A stretch of 64,000 bases of DNA, taken from contig CM048557.1 of NCBI GenBank assembly GCA_026413225.1, positions 47,437,371-47,501,370 on the forward strand, in the 5' to 3' direction. This DNA comes from Otis tarda (lineage: Eukaryota; Chordata; Aves; Otidiformes; Otididae). The notes beneath the pieces are model-generated. The model was given only the letters and a program-made list of their open reading frames with translations. It was not told where the DNA came from and did no database searches. The translations under genes were made by a program, and so were the position numbers. How positions within the stretch are numbered: the stretch's first letter is position 1; each line of letters begins with the position of its first letter. Below are positions 60,874 through 64,000 of the stretch, piece by piece.

Positions 60874-63800
60874 AAGATGTCACTTTGTAGTGCATTCTCT
60901 CTGATTGGTGTTTTATATGCAACCCTTTCATAACTGAAATAAATGAAGGGATTAACCCAAGAGAGCAAGAGGAAGTTTAAAGAGCAGAAAAACAAAGATA
61001 AGCACCATGTCTGTCTCCTGTTCTCCAGTCTAAAAGTGGCATCTATGATTAATTTAGCAGTCTCTGCTCCTTAAAGGCGGTGTTACTCGAGCAGGACTTT
61101 GGCTGCTCAGCCTAGAGGGAATGCGATCAGCTAGTGCCTAGCAGTGATAACACAAGGTCACAGAGGTGTTAAAATGCCAGCAAGAGCATGGAGGTTAGTG
61201 CCATCCCTGAGCAGCTGCAGTGAAGAGGAACAGAGATCTGGCAGAAGTTACGTACTAGATTGTGGCTTTATTAGCCCCTGAAGAAGCTGACCATCTAGGT
61301 AAGTTGTCCTGGCAACCCTTTGATACTACTGGTTATAAATGGTTATACTGCCAGTTCCTCCAGTGCCATCAGCATTTCTGAACCTATGCTGTTTAGGAAA
61401 TAACTTTACTCCTCTGACAGTGCTGTTATATTGTGTTTAGAGATTGCAAAGGCCTGTATCGGAAGATGTATCAGTGGACATGTGAGACTATACAGCAGGT
61501 GTGAAAAGTTTTGTTGTAGGCACATTGCTGCATATAATTGATTTTCTAAGTATCTCATGAGGGAACGTGAAAAGTTGAGTATCCAGGAGGTATCTTTGAG
61601 TGCTGTCACATGACCTCTTGAATGAACATAACAGATTCTAAAGAACAGACACTTCAGAGAAATAGTGGACATACTTGAAACTGGATTGAGCCTGCTGCGT
61701 AGATTCATTCTGTTGCAGAGAGATTAATGGATCTGGTTTATGCTTTTCAGTAGCTCACACTCCTTTGGAAAGATATGCTGGCATAAGCTATTGGAAATAA
61801 ACTGACATTGGTAGAATTGTGCCAACATGTGACATAAGTCAATTGAGCTCATAGGATAGCTAAGTATAAATCTGAGAACTGCGGACACACTCAGCAGCTA
61901 TGGACTTCAGAGCACAGTCTCCATGCTGTAGGGTGCTGAGCAATTGCAAGTCCTGTAAGATATGATGGAAGTCAACACCTACAGTCTCTAATGCAAGATT
62001 ATTCAAAACTTTTAAAGCAAATGTGCATTTTTCTGGGAGTGGTTGGGGTAAATTTTTTATTAGTTTTAGTTCTGAAATCCTAGCAGGGCCAAATACTTGG
62101 TCTTATTTTGTTTGTTTTCCCCAAAATAAGCTCTTTGAAGCCAGTGGCAGACAATGAAGAACAGTGTGTTGTGATGGTGAATGTGGTCCTTTTGCTATTT
62201 ATGGGAGCAGAGCTGCTGTTGTTTAAAGCCAACAACCTGGATGGTCCAAGAGAGGAACACAAGGCAAGTGATAGAATTAACTGATCTTGGGTCTTTGTGT
62301 TCTCCCTTTCTGCTATTTTCTGTTTCAGGAGAGAGGAAGAGAGTATTGTGTTCTTTGTTGTGCCTTATGTGAAGGAAGCAGTGATGTACTAAGGAACACT
62401 GAGAGTCTGGCCTGAGCAGTGATCTTGAACAAGTACCTAACTTTACTAATCTGAAAAATATTGATGCCTTCGTGCAAATATTGTCACTAAAGTTAAATCT
62501 CATGTATCCAAGATTTGGAAGCATAAATAATTCAATTTTAACATCTATGTTATATATAAAAAGCCATTACACTTAAAATCTTTTTTATACCCTGGGATGT
62601 TTTACTTGCTGTGATTTCTTTTGCTTCAAAAAAGTAGTATGAATTAAACTATAACTGCCCCAATAGAATAAAGCTAATAGACATTTAAATTAAACTGCAG
62701 ACGCCAATGAATTACCACCTCACTCTCTTTGCTCTAAAATAGAGCCATTTTATCCCCTAGGTTACATAGTCTTTCCTTGTTGGTCATGGGAATTTAAATG
62801 TGATGCATTATCCACAGGAGGGCTCCCTTATTGTTCCCGGAAGGTAACAGAAGCATATTGGGAGTTTCTAGGGGAAATTTCAGTTTCAAAAAGCAAATGC
62901 AAGCAATACAGAGTTCAAAGAAACTGTTTTTTCTAGTTCATGCCAAGATCTGGCTTCATGAGAAATTTTATGCAGTCCAGCCTTAATATTCTTCCTGTTT
63001 TGCCTCTGAAACTAAAATCAAGGTTGAGAATCCCTGCATCATATTTGTACATTTCCGAGTAATTTCTAAAGTGGTTTTGTTTTCTCTGAGATGTTAGCGT
63101 TAAGTCTGTGGAGAACTACAAAAGCGGCTCACATCAGGGTGGATGAAAAGAAGATAAATACAAACACCATGCTGCAAATGAGATGTTTACAGAAAATGAT
63201 GAATTCTCAGATGCTTCTCCAGTTGTTTTATATTTATTCTCTCTTTTTTTAACTGGAGAATGTTGGGAAGAGAATTGGACTGAGACACCTTGTGACAAAC
63301 ATCCTGTAATAATCCCTGAAACAAATCCTTTGTGAACCAGTAGCAGCATCAGTTTTCCAATTTTTTTTTTGCTCTAGCCTTGCGCCTCTTGAGTGGAAGA
63401 GAGGTCATTTCTTTCAGTCTTTACAGACCATGAATAGTCTGCTAAAGTTCCTGTGATGGGGAGCTATTTATGATGGGTTTGAGGAGAGAGATGCGAACAT
63501 GCATGCTGCAGATTGCCAGCTTGTTTTAGTTGTTGAGCAAAATCATATTTGGTGACAGAGCAGTGAAAGAACTTAAGTCAAGGTGTCCTGAATCTTCTGT
63601 TTTCTTTTCCCATGTGTAAATTTTGGAGCTAGAGAATTGGTATTGATTAACATGGTAATTTCTTGCCTTGATGATGTTCAGCATGGGTTAATGTCCACCA
63701 GTTCTTCTCTTTTACTGTCTTTCTAACTAGTTCCGAATTGCCCTCTTCAAGGAAATGTGCCCCTTTCAGGCTGATGTTCATAGTATAAGCAATTATTCTG

Positions 63801-64000
63801 TGTAATATCCCACTTATTCTGCATGAGAACATTATATGGAAAAAAAATGTCAAGTGCCCTGGTGAACTGTGAGCTTATCTCATGTTTTTTAGCTGATTCC
63901 ATTGTAGAAGAAAATCTCAAGAAATAATTCTCAGAAGAAAAGTCTTGCAAACTCAGTTGGGAGAAAGAGATTAGAGTCTAGCTGTTTGCTTGAGAAATAA
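60874..64000 (+). other. NRXN3: Unique neurexin intron, right end
   Basis: Non-coding intron to the window edge with no recognisable exon, RNA gene or transposon. No LNS6 coding sequence (the next expected alpha-neurexin module) and no beta-neurexin first exon are present, so the intron continues beyond 64000. Confidence 0.65.

Noticed and set aside
1..64000. Operons, CRISPR arrays, prophage, tRNA or rRNA genes
   Set aside because: The sequence is vertebrate intron; no repeat-spacer array, ribosome binding sites, or tRNA/rRNA-like sequence was seen. The only tRNA-related motif is the retroelement primer binding site.

Overview
This window is vertebrate nuclear DNA, almost certainly from a bird, and it is nearly all intron. 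The only host coding sequence I can support is one 120-base exon on the + strand (850-969). It has a consensus splice acceptor and donor and encodes a six-cysteine EGF-like repeat matching the last EGF module of alpha-neurexin, closest by recall to neurexin-3 (NRXN3). Everything after 970 is therefore read as one very long neurexin intron that continues past the right edge. The bird assignment rests on several CR1 LINEs of avian type (8-bp ATTCTATG-type 3' ends, avian-style reverse transcriptase) and on an LTR element resembling avian ERVK-type LTRs. The species cannot be named from this.

Layout: 1-849 is the end of the preceding intron; 850-969 is the exon; 970-~34290 is unique AT-rich intron with homopolymers and worn CR1 relics (about 19668-20135 on - and 29940-30125 on +). 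At ~34291-36135 lies a sense CR1 copy with an uninterrupted 189-codon remnant of its ORF1 esterase-like domain and an internally deleted ORF2. At 38035-40649 lies a compact LTR element: two near-identical 1153-bp LTRs around only 309 bp of internal sequence, with a tRNA-Lys-type primer binding site, a polypurine tract and a 5-bp target duplication. A short antisense CR1 end follows (40955-41118). 41119-58933 is unique intron with simple repeats. A 5'-truncated antisense CR1 (~58934-60375) and a 49-bp CR1 tip (60825-60873) follow, then unique intron to the end.

There is no operon, CRISPR array, RNA gene or complete protein-coding gene here. The retroelements are passengers. The most interesting object is the compact LTR element, which keeps the cis signals for reverse transcription but has no gag-pol-env and sits in the same orientation as the host gene, so its promoter and poly(A) signals could affect the host transcript. 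The beta-neurexin promoter and first exon, expected in this same intron from family knowledge, were not found and probably lie further right.
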